A stretch of DNA of 64,000 nucleotides, taken from contig OX419760.1 of assembly GCA_948567375.1 (NCBI GenBank), positions 21,080,001 through 21,144,000 on the forward strand. Reading direction: 5' to 3'. The notes beneath the pieces are model-generated. The model had not been told where the DNA came from. It was given only the letters and a program-made list of their open reading frames with translations, and did no database searches. Of this stretch, positions 10,960-21,480 are shown piece after piece (within the stretch, counting starts at the first letter, position 1; each line of letters opens with the position of its first letter). The position numbers and the translations under genes are program-made. The DNA is from Lunularia cruciata (Eukaryota > Streptophyta > Marchantiopsida > Lunulariales > Lunulariaceae).

Positions 10960-11215
10960 ACCCATGTTCCTTTTCCTCTCGAGTCCAACCTTCCACTCTT
11001 CTTGTCCCTATAAATGATCATGAGGAGTACAAAGTTGATTGTATCCTCACACGTTGCCATATTCAACAAAGCCATCGCCAACATACAGAGTACAAGGTCC
11101 TTTGGAAAGGGTATCCCCTTCATGATGCTATATAGGAACCTCTTTCTCACCTTCAGAATGCACAAATAGCCATCTAGGAATTTGAAGCTTCACTGGCAAT
11201 GAGGATATCACCAAC
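10960..11215 (+). pseudogene. B2 chromodomain
   Basis: The integrase tail carries YKVDCILTRCHIQQSHR, TEYKVLWKGYPLHDAI, a stop, then EPLSHLQNAQ. The WKGY and W/EP landmarks are those of chromodomains, which bind methylated histone tails in chromoviruses. The tryptophan expected just before EP is replaced by the stop (TAG at about 11,132). The B1 copy is open through this point. Confidence 0.8.
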
Positions 11216-11231
11216 TAGCGACAAGGGAATA

Positions 11232-11635
11232 TGTAACAATATGGAGTTTAGTGACAATGTTAGTCGGGCTTACGAAGTAGCACATAAGACAAATTAGCCT
11301 AGAATATTCCAAAATTATCTAGGAAGCTTCTTGGGAAGCTTCTTGGGTAGCTTAGCTTACATTGGAAGCTTCTAGAAGCTTCCAACTAGCTTAGCTTGCA
11401 CGCCAAGTAGACAACTTCTAGAAGGAAGCTTCTTGAGAAGCTTCCTAGTTAACTTGGCTTGCACTATAAGAAAGCGGCTTGAGGAAGCTTCTTGAGAAGC
11501 TTCTCAAGGGCCTTGTATGCTACCTATAAATACCAAAGCCAAAGCTCATGCTAGGCATTCATAGTTTTCCTTCATTCAAGTGTCCCAATGTGAGCTTCCA
11601 TTCTCCTATTTCTCTCCTTGGATTTGGTCTTTTAC
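11232..11635 (+). repeat. B2 3' LTR
   Basis: TGTAACAATATGGAG to GGTCTTTTACA, 404 bp. The purine-rich GACAAGGGAATA just upstream is the likely plus-strand primer. It contains a perfect 20-bp palindrome GGAAGCTTCTAGAAGCTTCC (11,364-11,383), that is four alternating GAA/TTC pentamers, further GAAGCTTC units, and a TATAAATA box near 11,525. Sequence to the right (aaggctc...) is the integrase of element D. Confidence 0.9.
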
Positions 11636-11639
11636 AAAG

Positions 11640-11915
11640 GCTCATCCTTCCACCTGGTAAGACAAATTCTCTTGTGCAAAAACCAATTATTGCATTTGCT
11701 ATATCCCAACCGGCATAGTAACTAGATCCACAACCCACTTGAAATGCATTGTGAGCAGATAGGTAGGATGCAATCCATCTTTATGTCAAATACCTGAGTA
11801 TGTTTGGCAGATTTCACACATCTCCACAAACTGAACTACATCTTTGTACAGATTATGCCACCAATACTTCTCCTTTAGCTTGGAAAAGGTAGCATAAATA
11901 CCCCTATGTCTAGTC
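11640..11915 (-). pseudogene. D integrase N-terminal part, truncated
   Basis: Minus-strand translation shows the second half of an HHCC finger, KYWWHNLYKDVVQFVEMC followed by EICQTYSGI, then HPTYLLTMHFKWVVDLV with the first catalytic aspartate, and FAQENLSYQVEG, after which the B2 LTR cuts it off. The remaining two catalytic residues are absent from the window. Confidence 0.75.
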
Positions 11916-12189
11916 CACAAACTCTCATGGAATTCTTTGATCAATAGCTTCTTGGTCTCCTCGTTGCATACAACCTTTAAGGAGGTTTGTCACTCTATTT
12001 AGCTTTTTTCCACAAATAACTCCCTTCCAAAAGGTAGTTGTATGCTTTTTGCCTCAATTGTTTGTACCAATCATCATTCTATTTTGGTTGCTTGGTCAAG
12101 GAGGTAAGGTAATGCCCAATATCCAGCCATTCTCCTTCATAGAGCTCCTCCATAAAAGAACTTGGGATGCTCATGCTCTCCTACTTGAG

Positions 12190-12660
12190 CCCTCAAAAGA
12201 AAGTAGTGCCTATAACTTTGGTATTGTCAACCATCAATTCCTCATCTTGATATTTAGCCCAAGATAGCATAGCAACTACTAGATTATCCTTGCTCACTAT
12301 GTGTTGAATCTCAAGATTCAAGGACTTGATGTATGTTATCCACCTAAGCATTTCAATGTTTGGGGTATTACAATTTTTAATCATCCCTAATAGTGGTAAA
12401 CAATCTATTTCTACTATAATTGGTGCACCAATCAAGTAGTCTTTCTTTGACTTCATCATTGTAACCACTCCCCATAGCTCTTGTTTAACTTGAGGGTAGG
12501 CTTTTTGGTGCTCACTCATCATCTTTGCTCCAAAATGTATAGCAAATCAATTTCCATCTTCATCATCTTGTCATATCACCCAATCAATAGCTACAAGACT
12601 AGTATCAATCATGAGTATTATGGGTTTTTTGTTCTCATAGCTGATGTGTCATAGTATAGA
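12190..12660 (-). pseudogene. D RNase H domain
   Basis: An open minus-strand frame (12,193-12,522) carries AYPQVKQELWGVVTMMK, the IVEIDCLPLLGM strand with a catalytic-type aspartate, MLRWITYIKSLNLEIQHI and LVVAMLSWAKY. These are the usual landmarks of gypsy RNase H (the glutamate helix, TD/ID-x-xPL, and the VAD-LSR end, here AMLSW). Upstream pieces such as LVIDTSLV appear across stops. It would degrade the template RNA in the RNA-DNA hybrid. Confidence 0.65.
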
Positions 12661-12759
12661 TAGAAAAAACAACATTTTTTAAGGTTTTGAACCGCTCGTG
12701 TGTGTCTCCCTTCCCACCTAAACTTCTAACCTTTTTGTAATAGCCCGTAGAAAGGATCT

Positions 12760-13760
12760 GCTACTTAGGCAAAGTGTGGAATCCACAAATGATTAAACAC
12801 GCAAGCTCCAAAAATCTACTTACTTTTGTTGGTGAGGTGCATGTGTTATTCATCCGTTGAATTGCATCCACCTTGCTTGGATTAGATTTGCAATCAAACC
12901 ATCCACATAAATGCCCAACAATGACCACTTCTTCAACTCCAAACTTGGATTTAGCACTTGATAATATCACATGAGCCTCCTCAAGTTGTGATAGGATCTG
13001 ATCACAATCTGAAATGCGATCAACAACAAACCTATATCACCCCCTTTGATCCACTACTTCATCTTTCTCTTCCTCTATGCAATATTTTATTGGAATATCA
13101 TCCATAAAATGATTTTTTTTTCTTTGGAATGAACTCCTTAAGAATTTTATTCATTCCATTCACAATATGTGCAACAAAATTTGTTGCTCCTTGTGGCAAC
13201 ATACACATCCTCATCAACCCAATGGGGTCTTCATTGTGGTGACATCTTTACTCCCTTCAGCAAGTTGTAATTGGTCATAACCAGAGTGTAAATCTTCCAA
13301 GGAATATATGGCTCTACCCGCAAAAGCTTCAACACATTCTCCAACGAGTGGCTCTATTCCCGTGTTCTTGATTGTCACTCGATTCACTAACTGCATATCC
13401 TAAATGAATTTCAAAGCTCCATTCTTCTTAGGCACTATAAAATAGTGACTAGAATAAGGTGCAAATGATGTCTTGAGGATCTTTGCATCAATTTTCTTCT
13501 TTGGAGATCCATAAGTTCCGACATGTAAGCTCTAGGTACCAAAATGGGTCTCAAGTCCCAATGTGCATGTGGAATCATCAAGATGATCATTGGAGCCACA
13601 ATACTTGAATCTACACACCCAATTCCAAAAAGCTCAAAAGAGAAAGCTTTCCTATGCCAACTCAACATCTCCCAAAACCTTTTCTTCTCCGTTGGTAGAA
13701 GAAAATCTGATGAACCAACCGTCAACTCCTTGAGTGTAGCTTCTATGAACTTGTAACCTA
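12760..13760 (-). pseudogene. D reverse transcriptase
   Basis: Open pieces include 13,214-13,396 with VEAFAGRAIYSLEDLHSGYDQ (the finger/palm block ending in the SGYDQ motif), TMKTPLGLMRMCMLPQGATN, and 12,761-12,970 with VIVGHLCGWFDCK and ARWMQFNG-like residues. The N-terminal part is at 13,435-13,725 (AFSFELFGIGCVDSSIVAPM). The expected xxDD motif near 13,090 is not readable because of a run of frameshifts. RT would copy the element RNA; this copy is inactive. Confidence 0.7.
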
Positions 13761-13809
13761 TCTTATTTGGATCCCTTAAGCTCTTTTCCTTCTAAGCAAG
13801 TTGGACATG

Positions 13810-14120
13810 CTAATCAAAGTCACTTGGAAGAGGTTCAGCTATAGGCTTGACTTTTTTCTCCACACTCTTGTGTGTGGTTTCCACCTTAGCCTTAGAACCT
13901 AAAAAGGACTCTCTTGCTGAATAGAGCTTCCTTGAATGTATTTCCACCACCTTATCCTCATGCTCATGCTCAGGCTCCATCCTCTTGAGCTCTCCTAATA
14001 GATCTTCCAACCTTATCTCCATGTACACTCTTAATATTGTGTCAGCATCATCAATCAACCTCACTCTTTTTAGCTCTTTTTCATGTTCTTGCACAACTTT
14101 TTGCTTCCATTTGTGCAAAT
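13810..14120 (-). pseudogene. D protease-RT linker segment
   Basis: A minus-strand frame of about 100 residues, rich in charged residues (HKWKQKVVQEHEKELKR, LEDLLGELKRMEPEHEHED). It lies between the protease and RT of D and is probably the spacer of the polyprotein. I see no catalytic motif, and function is unknown. Confidence 0.45.
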
Positions 14121-14394
14121 TGGCAAGTTATGTGTACACACTAACACTTTGAGAAAACTTCATCACTCTTAAGGTACATAAGGTATTTCCTCTTTGAAGC
14201 AAGAGCACCTTCTTTGACATACCACTATATTCTTGCCCTATAGCGGTACTTGGAGAAAATTCTTGATACTTAAAGTGACTCCACCGTCACTTTAAGTAGG
14301 GAACCATTCCTCAAGTCATCCCAATTGCGCTCATAGTTTGCAGGTACATGGAGAAATTGCACTATTTTCTTGCACTATTTTCTTGGCTTCTGAT

Positions 14395-14890
14395 TCAAGC
14401 ATAGGCAGAACTATCATCAAGGACTTTGGTCTCCATCTTAATCATTGTAATAAACGGTTGTCCAAGGATAACTTGGTATGATGTAGTCTCTTGAACAAAG
14501 AAATTTTGTTCAATAACTATATCTCCAACCTTCACCTTCACATCTAGGAAGGCACCATAGAGCTCTCCCTTGTTGTTTTTTGCTACCTTGATCACTAAAT
14601 CGTGCTCTATATCAATTGGCCATTTTCCCTACTTGTAGAGCTCCTTGGAAACAATGTTGATTTCCGATCCGTGATCAATAAGAGCAACCATGGGATCTAT
14701 CATACTGCCAATCTTGACTAGGGTTTCAATGGTAGCTTTAGCCCAATGTCCTCTTGTATAGTGACTAGGGATCCAACCATCATCACCCTCATCCTCTACA
14801 AATTTGACCTTACGGTTGTTACAATATTGAGTAAGCTCTAACTCCTCTTCTTTTTGTAACCATAGTATCAAGAGCGTTTGATACAACTTC
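14395..14890 (-). pseudogene. D aspartic protease with DHG active site
   Basis: Reading leftwards: TIETLVKIGSMIDPMVAL, IDHGSEINIVSKELY, then after a stop HDLVIKVAKNN, LYGAFLDVKVKVGDIVIEQ, NFFVQETTSYQVILGQPFI. This is the retropepsin fold with the flap region and the hydrophobic ILGQPF second motif. The active triplet is D-H-G instead of D-[ST]-G. I recall DHGSEIN as usual for this gypsy lineage, so it is probably not a private mutation. Confidence 0.7.
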
Positions 14891-15395
14891 TCCTATCAAT
14901 TGTCACATGTCCTTGATGGTGTCTATGATGACATCATGAAACTCCTTCTTAGCAATTCCAAGGATCTCTCAAAGAGTAAACTCCACCTTAGCATTGAGTA
15001 CTCTCTCTTCTAGTATTCCTTTCAAGTTAGTAACCACTTCAATATCCAATTGAAGCTTGTAAGTGGTGGTTTACCCTTCTCCTTCCCCTTCCCTTTCATT
15101 GATGTTTTAGAATCAGAAGGCAAGGTATCCTCCATGAACTCCTATTGTGAAGGTACCACTCCTTGCCTTTGGGGAGCACTCTCTTGATGGAGTTTATCTC
15201 CCCTGAACAATTTTGAGTTGATCTCTCATCACCAAGCTCTATGTCTTCTCTCCTTCATTTTTCTTTGATGATAGCTTCATGTTGGTTTCTTGCCAAGTAG
15301 GCATGAATAGACATAATATCCACTGGATCAACACACTAAGTGGCATTTTTTATTTCTGTAGCAACTAGCAATAGTTCTCTTCTTGTGGTTTTCCG

Positions 15396-16260
15396 CTACT
15401 CCATTGTATGTAGAGCATTGCTCCACATGCTTCTTGTATCTACATGCATCCAAAAAACTTCCTCTCCATTTCCTACTACCTCTACTCCATAGGTATTAGC
15501 CTCAACTGATGTGGTAGTTTGTATTGACAAGAAATTGTCCAACAGCTTCTGCATTTTCTCTTTCCTAAAATTGGTTTTTAGGATTTCCCTTATGTCTTTC
15601 AATGCAATTTTCCCATGTTTCTAGAAAACCACTCCTTGCTAAATACTATGAGAAAATTCACCACACTCCTTCCTGGTGTGTTCAGCTCTATCACACCAAA
15701 TTCACCTTTGTACATAGCCTTACTTTGTCACCATTCTTGTTTTGGAACCGCTTCCTTTCTCCTCCAACCTTGCCAATTTGATTTGCAAATATCGCATTCC
15801 TTTCACCAAATCATCAATGGTGGTCTTTTGTTATGGAGTGGTGACAATTGGATTAGGGATAGTTGGTGTTATGGCAATAGGTTTCAATGGTTTCCTTGGA
15901 GCCATTTCAACCACCGGTGGTATTGCTTCCGGTCTTACCACCACTTTTCTTCTATGGTATTCTTGCTTGGAAAAAATACTCACCACTTTTGACACCTTCC
16001 TCCAATAAAATTTCAACCCACTATCCTCTGATCCATCCTCTAGCAAAATCTCCAACTCTCTTTGTAGCTCACTATCCATTGATTGAAGGAACAATTCCAT
16101 CTTGTCGGTCTTAAGTATGAGCTTCTCCATTTGAGACAATTGTGAATATTGTCTCTCAAACTCCCAAAATAGCTCAGTTGCACTCAGCCCATAGGTAGTT
16201 TTGTTCACCTATGCCATGAATGACTTCTTTGTCACCTGATCTGCATCCTCCAAGCAATAA
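15396..16260 (-). pseudogene. D gag capsid region
   Basis: The longest open piece (15,831-16,208, 125 residues) reads LSATELFWEFERQYSQLSQ, KLILKTDKMELFLQS and KFYWRKVSKVVSIFSK before a proline-rich tail. A second piece at 15,396-15,602 (IREILKTNFRKEKMQKLLDNF) follows after frame changes. The helical, lysine-rich character and position upstream of protease support gag. No zinc knuckle is readable. Confidence 0.6.
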
Positions 16261-16264
16261 TCCT

Positions 16265-18550
16265 CCTTCAAATGAAGAGAAAATCTCTCCCAACTACCTC
16301 CATGAGCTCAAATAATCTCCTTCATGTGTACATAGAGCTCCGAGATAATGGCAAGCAAAAATGTGTATCATCTCCCATTCAAGAACCTTGTTGAGCTCCA
16401 TCTCCCTCAAGTAATACTTCAAGTAATTTTAGATGTTCCTCCCAAAAAATTGATCCAACATCCCTACCATCGATTACAAGGCTTTAGTAGCCAATGCCTC
16501 CTTACGTTCCACAACTTGGTGTTGTTGCATATATAGTGAAAATGCTCCAAGCATTTGCATTGTAGCTGGATCAAGCTGTAATATGGATGCCTATGTAGAG
16601 CTACTAGTACCCAAATTCCCTATTCTCTTGTCAGATCTTCCATCCATGTCCACTAACAACCTCTTTTTTCACTCTCTACCCCAAAAGTTTCACATCGAGT
16701 TCACCACTGGTGTACTTTGCCTTTCTCTCTCTAGGAACACAAAGGGTGCCTAGCTGTGGAGCTTATGGATTATAGGTTGTGTGTAGAAATTTCTTTACTA
16801 ATCTAAATGCACGTGGTACCCAACCAATAGAACCCACCACTCTTGTTCCTAAGATTCCTTCTATCAAGTAGGGGAGCAATGGGCAACCTAACCTATCATC
16901 ACAACATGCACTCTTGGTCTATTGGTCATTGCTTCCAACATTACCAAGGAGAACAACACAGCATACCTAGAAGGAAGGAACCTAACCGCAATGCTTGCAC
17001 ACCAATCCAAGTCAACTGGGCACACAAACAAGCATGCAAGCATCGAGAGGATCTGATCACAAGAATTCAACAATAATTCTCTGTGCTTTTTGTTGGGAAA
17101 GAGCTTCAAAGCCTTCTTGCTCTATCATCAAGCTAATTTCAACCTGTACTCCAAGCCTCCTCCAATATATTCTTCAGATTTCAACAAACTTCTAATCCAA
17201 TTGAGGAACTTCTATATATTTTTGATGGGGAAAACTTTGTGCAACTCATATGGATATAAATTTTTCTATGTGACTTGGATTCAAGTGTTCTAAGATTCAA
17301 TCAAAAGCACATGAGATAAGCTTTCCAAGGACATGACATAAGCTACAATTTCATTACTATAGCTCTAATGACAAGCTCTTAAAATTGGCCAATTTTTTGT
17401 AAATTTTCACCCTTTATTTGGAATCCTTAATTTTGGGTTTGCTTCTAGTTCTTTGCAACTTTCCCCAGATTTCTCACCAAAAGGTACACTTGATCCTCAT
17501 AAACACTCCAGAAATCTAAAATCCTCAATCACAATCACAAAAATAGGAGAATTGCCATTCAATAATGATTGAAAATAAAATTTCTCTACCAAGCTTGGGA
17601 TAGTATTTTCAATAAAACTTGTTGCATCAACTTTCACTCTCCTTGGACTCAAAGCCTACCAAATTTTCTACAATAGCTATTTTTGCCCTTTTCTAACTCT
17701 TTGTAGAGTTTGATGACCTAATCCAATCCCTAGATATAGATCAATTCTTGAGTTGTGCTAACTTGTTAGCTCTATAGATATACTTGATCCAAGGCCTTGA
17801 ATTCTCTTTTCAAGGAATTCATATGAAACCTTTGCATAAAGGAGCAAAACTTAACCACCAATAACATTGGAAATTTTTACAAAGTGAATTGAACCAAAAC
17901 TTGAGGAGTGATCAAAACTCCAAACTTGATCATCAACACTTCTCCAACACCTTACATCCCAAAAGCATCAACTTCAATCAACCAGATTTGATTTCAGATT
18001 GATCCAAAACTAGAATTTCTTTCATTTAGCACTATAAGCACTTTGTCTAATCTCTAAACCCTATTTTCAGATCATGAAAATGTTTCTTGAAGCTCTCCAA
18101 ATTGCTTATTTTTTGCTCCTAGGTATGAATTCTACCCCCTTATTCAATCAATCATATCTCCCCAAAATCTACTCAAATCATCTACTTTTTGTCTTCAAAT
18201 TGTAGCCTATCAGCTCTTCTCTCCGACCGTGGTCTTCACTCCCTGAATGCCCTTCCCAAACTCCTTTGATCATTGAAAAAGTCTCAAATTCTCCTCTTGG
18301 GACCCAATCTCTTACAAGTTTGTCATTTAGTCTCTTAACTTCTTGACAAATGGACCCCACAAATCCACCCTAAAGCTCATGAGAAAAATTGAGTTGTTCT
18401 CCATCTATAAGAGCACATAAATTGTTAAATCCCATACTTGCTTATAAGTAAGTACCAAAAGGACGATAGGATCTGAGTTTCTCATCATTGATTCCATGAA
18501 TGTCGCTCTGAAATGTATCACCATCCAATGTCATAAGTCGTCACAATGTA
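16265..18550 (-). other. D leader and possible 5' LTR
   Basis: No protein-coding domain is seen. On the minus strand TGTCATTAGAGC (17,362-17,373) resembles a tRNA-Met priming site at 9 of 12 positions, which would put a 5' LTR at about 17,374-18,440, beginning TGGGATTTAACAATTTATG in minus sense. No second copy of this LTR exists in the window to prove it. The stretch 16,265-17,360 would be gag start and leader. Confidence 0.35.
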
Positions 18551-18555
18551 GAATC

Positions 18556-19179
18556 TGTTGTGCTTATATACATCACTACACAACATACATCATTGTCAAT
18601 ATCATACACAATAAAATCACAACTCACACATAAGTCAGATCAAATCGTTTACAACTCAAATCAGATCAATACTTGATCTGATCCTCAATAACTTGCAAAC
18701 AATTGTGCACTGATTACAGTCAAGCCACACCCATTCTAGCTAAGAGATTCCAGGTGACGCTCACCGGCTTTCTATCCACTCTAGCTAGGAACTCGAAGGC
18801 TCAACATCAGAGAAGTGAGCTCTCTAGAGCTGCACTTCCAGGGTATACTCTTTATTTTGACCTAGGTCTCATCCCAACGGTCCTGCTGATAGCACACTCG
18901 GTGGCACAAACGGTGCAAGTGACAATGGGTCCCACCATGAAGTCAGTACCCTAAACACAAAATTTGACCATCGGAAAGTAGTCTATGAGTAACTGCCAAA
19001 ATGCCTCTAACTACTAACACTGGAACTCCAATGTCCAAGCAATCTAGATGTGACACTACAAATGGCATGATAGTTGTCGTGTGTATATACATTGCTACAC
19101 GACTTACATCATTGTTAAAATTATACACAATAGAAGCACAACTCACACACAAGTCATACATAAACTCTAAAGTGCCACA
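18556..19179 (-). repeat. A 3' LTR, or TRIM-like unit, with terminal direct repeats
   Basis: A 624-bp unit starting TGTTGTGC and ending GTGCCACA on the plus strand (TG...CA in minus sense). Its first about 85 bp (18,556-18,640) and last about 100 bp (19,078-19,179) resemble each other: both carry atatacat, ctacac, catcattg and cacaactcaca in order. It sits directly beside the purine tract 19,180-19,193, as a 3' LTR should. Terminal direct repeats within an LTR are odd, so a TRIM-like element is the alternative. The central part recurs at 1,760, 45,710 and 46,490. Confidence 0.6.
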
Positions 19180-19193
19180 ATTGCCCTCCTAGT
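19180..19193 (-). other. A polypurine tract
   Basis: Minus-strand AACTAGGAGGGCAAT immediately precedes the TGTGGCAC start of the repeat. It is the expected position and composition for the plus-strand primer of an LTR element. Confidence 0.55.
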
Positions 19194-19329
19194 TGGTGGT
19201 TAGGTCCTTCTAACTCTAGATAGCCATTTACTCCAAGTATATGGTATACCCTATGATGGGCAAAGATCAGGAGGCCGGGTGCTATGGAGCCCCATTGTTA
19301 GTTGCTTGTCTGCAATCTATACCATATAA

Positions 19330-19684
19330 AGAATGAACTAGCTATAGGTCAAGTACATCTACATAACCACTGTCCCTGAAGAACCACCATGAGGGGAGGA
19401 GTCATACATGCCATATGTCATCCTCTCAAATAGTGATCACACACCAACATAGTAGCAGCTCCACTAGAAGAACCACATAACATACACCTCAAGCCTGCAC
19501 GTACAAGTGCCAAGCTTAGGTCTATAGTACCATCAATGTTTGGGAGGTGGCATGGCATACAATTGTGCACATGATCCTTCCAAACAACACCATCACGTCC
19601 TTCTAACACAAGGACTCCAAATAGCAAAACCTCATGCACTCTCAAAATAATGCGGCCTATCAAAACATCAAGTGTCATTGGTGT
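19330..19684 (-). pseudogene. A pol C-terminal PHD-type zinc finger
   Basis: Downstream of the integrase a mostly open frame reads VLIGRIILRVHEVLLFGVL, GRDGVVWKDHVHNCMPCHLP, then CMLCGSSSGAATMLVCDHY, LRG, a TGA stop, HMACMTPPL and finally QWLCRCT. Spacing matches a C4HC3 PHD finger: C-x2-C, a C-D-x-x site, H-x2-C, then W-x-C. The fourth cysteine is Tyr (one transition) and the conserved Trp before His is the stop TGA. PHD fingers read histone H3 tails. Here the domain takes the place held by chromodomains in B and C, so it may have guided integration. Confidence 0.7.
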
Positions 19685-19699
19685 TGTCTACTATAGATA

Positions 19700-20560
19700 T
19701 ACATAGTCTCTTGGATGAAATCAATGGATTGAGGGTCTATAACCTCCTCCTCTAATAGTAGCATAACATAAAGTATCTCTATGATAATCAATCACCAAGT
19801 TCTCAAAGGCCATGGGCATCACTCTATGAAAGATCTCTACCCGTTGAGAACATGCATTCATCCATACATTTGGGTCATCCAAGTCCAAGACTACAATAGC
19901 ATCTTGACGTATGGCTATAGGTAAATCTGGATCTTGTCCATAGAGTAGAAAGTACGGAGAGAATGATGCTAAGGAGGCTTGCCGGCTGAACCAATAGCCC
20001 ATGGCCAACCAAGGTAATTGGAGATCCCAATCTCCCAAGTGGCCTCTTTGCAAACCATACTTTTGCAATCCTCTTTTCATTGTCTAAACCACTCTCTCTG
20101 CTAAGCCATTTCCTCAGGGTGATCTTGGGAGGTAGTATGGTGATCAATTAAAGCCTTGTCACACAAGACCTAAAACTCCCCCAAGAACTTTGTACCCTGA
20201 TCAGTCAAAACCTCAAATGGTGCACCAAAATGACTAAGAACTCAATCCAAGAACGAGTAAGTTGTCCCTTCACTAGACTTGTCAAGAAGTGCCACCAACT
20301 TAATCCACGTGGAGAAGTGCTCCACCATCATTAAGGCATACCAATGATGTCTCACAATCAGTGGTAAAGGTCAGTGAGGTCCAAACTCCAACGGTAACCC
20401 AATCCCATGATAGGTAATGGGTGTAACTATGGTGTAGGAGCATTGAATGATGCTCTAACTTGGTCACAAACCACACATTTGGCAAAAAATTGCTGTACCT
20501 TAGTCTTCATACCGCGTCACCAATAATGACTCTAGAGTAAGCTATATGTATGCTTTACTC
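19700..20560 (-). pseudogene. A integrase
   Basis: Minus-strand words in order: KCVVCDQVRASF (end of the HHCC finger), GYRWSLDLTGPLP (first catalytic Asp), HHWYALMMVEHFSTWIKLV, DQVLSHFGAPFEVLTDQGTKF (second Asp; the first residue of this word sits on a stop), SQDHPEEMA in the region of the catalytic Glu, then TMKRGLQKYGLQRGHL and a C-terminal part SPYFLLYGQDPDLPIAIRQ and VFHRVMPMAFENL-like residues. Stops interrupt it at several points. It would catalyse insertion of the cDNA. The tail continues into the PHD-type finger. Confidence 0.75.
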
Positions 20561-20779
20561 CAAAATGTCATAGCTTCTCATGAGCATGATGGACCAACTA
20601 TGGTCTTTGAGATGGAAGTGGTACTACTCGCACTCTACTATCCTCCCATACATGCAAAAGGTGTCTTCCCTCCAATTTGAACCGTCTGGCTTGCTGAAGA
20701 ACACGGTCTCTCTCCTTGGCCCCAATTGTGCCACCCACAACACCAATGCAAAGATAGTCCATCACTAAGACATCATCAT

Positions 20780-21480
20780 GAATGTCTCGCTAAACTATAC
20801 CAATATCTTCACTCTCTGGATCTATGACCTCAATAACTCTTCCTATATGCATTGAGAGAGATACCACCAAAGCCTCAAAAAATATACAAAGAAAGGCAGA
20901 TGCATGCCAACCTAGCACCATCTCCTTATCTGTCTCACATGCCAACGTGCTCCAATATAATCCTTGTGGTTGGGACATGGGTTTCTACTCAACCTATCTA
21001 CATCACAGTTCACCGCTCCAGGTCTATGAACAACCGTGAAATCATACTCCTATAAAATCAGAGCCCATTTTGCATGCTTCCTTAAAAGCTTGTCGGATTT
21101 TATCCACCACTTCAGCAGCTAATGACCAGTGATGAGAGTGAAAGGGTTACCAAATAGGTAACATTGGAAATGTGCTATTGCCCAAACTACTGCCAAGCAC
21201 TCTCCCTCCTATGAACTATACTTTGCCTCTATTGAATTGTTGGAGTGACTAACATAGGCCACCACAAACTCCTTCTCCTCATCATCATGTTGGGTGAGCA
21301 CCGCTCCAAGCCCCAACATACTCCAATCAGTATAAACTTGAAATGGTCATCCTCTAATTGGTCTTCTCAAAATAGGAGCATATATCAACCTCTTCTTGAG
21401 CTCTACAAAAGCTCTCTTTTGCTCATCTCCCTAACACCACTCATGTGTAAGCTTGGTCAGCTTTGTCAAGGCCTTGGCAA
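20780..21480 (-). pseudogene. A RNase H region
   Basis: The minus strand shows FQVYTDWSMLGLGAVLTQHD (RNase H start with its aspartate), KEFVVAYVSHSNNSIEAKYS, GECLAVVWAIAHFQCYL, a TLITGH-type second acidic strand with Gly for the usual Asp, WALILQEYDFTVVHRPG and a CDVDRLSRNP ending. These are ordered landmarks of gypsy RNase H. Several stops and the altered acidic residue make it inactive. About 200 bp further (20,560-20,780) holds only linker. Confidence 0.7.

Larger units (their letters stand above)
6550..11635 (+). mobile_element. B2: Ty3/gypsy chromovirus, plus strand, degenerate
   Basis: A complete-looking LTR element: 5' LTR 6,550-6,902, initiator-tRNA-type priming site 6,903-6,916, gag, protease, RT-RNase H, integrase, chromodomain, purine-rich tract at about 11,218-11,231 and 3' LTR 11,232-11,635. 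Many stops and frameshifts make it defective, and about 0.5 kb spanning the protease-RT linker and RT start is missing relative to B1. The bases flanking the two LTRs (tctac on the left, aaggc on the right) do not match, and the flanks belong to different elements (B3 and D), which suggests recombination rather than a simple insertion. Confidence 0.9.
11636..18430 (-). mobile_element. D: old Ty3/gypsy element, minus strand, truncated
   Basis: Read right to left it gives a leader or LTR zone (16,700-18,430), gag, protease, RT, RNase H and the start of integrase, which stops at 11,636 against the B2 3' LTR. The protease active site DHGSEIN and the RT, gag and integrase words differ from A, B and C, so D is a separate gypsy lineage. 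Its 3' end and 3' LTR are not in the window. Decay is strong, with many stops in every domain. Confidence 0.8.
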
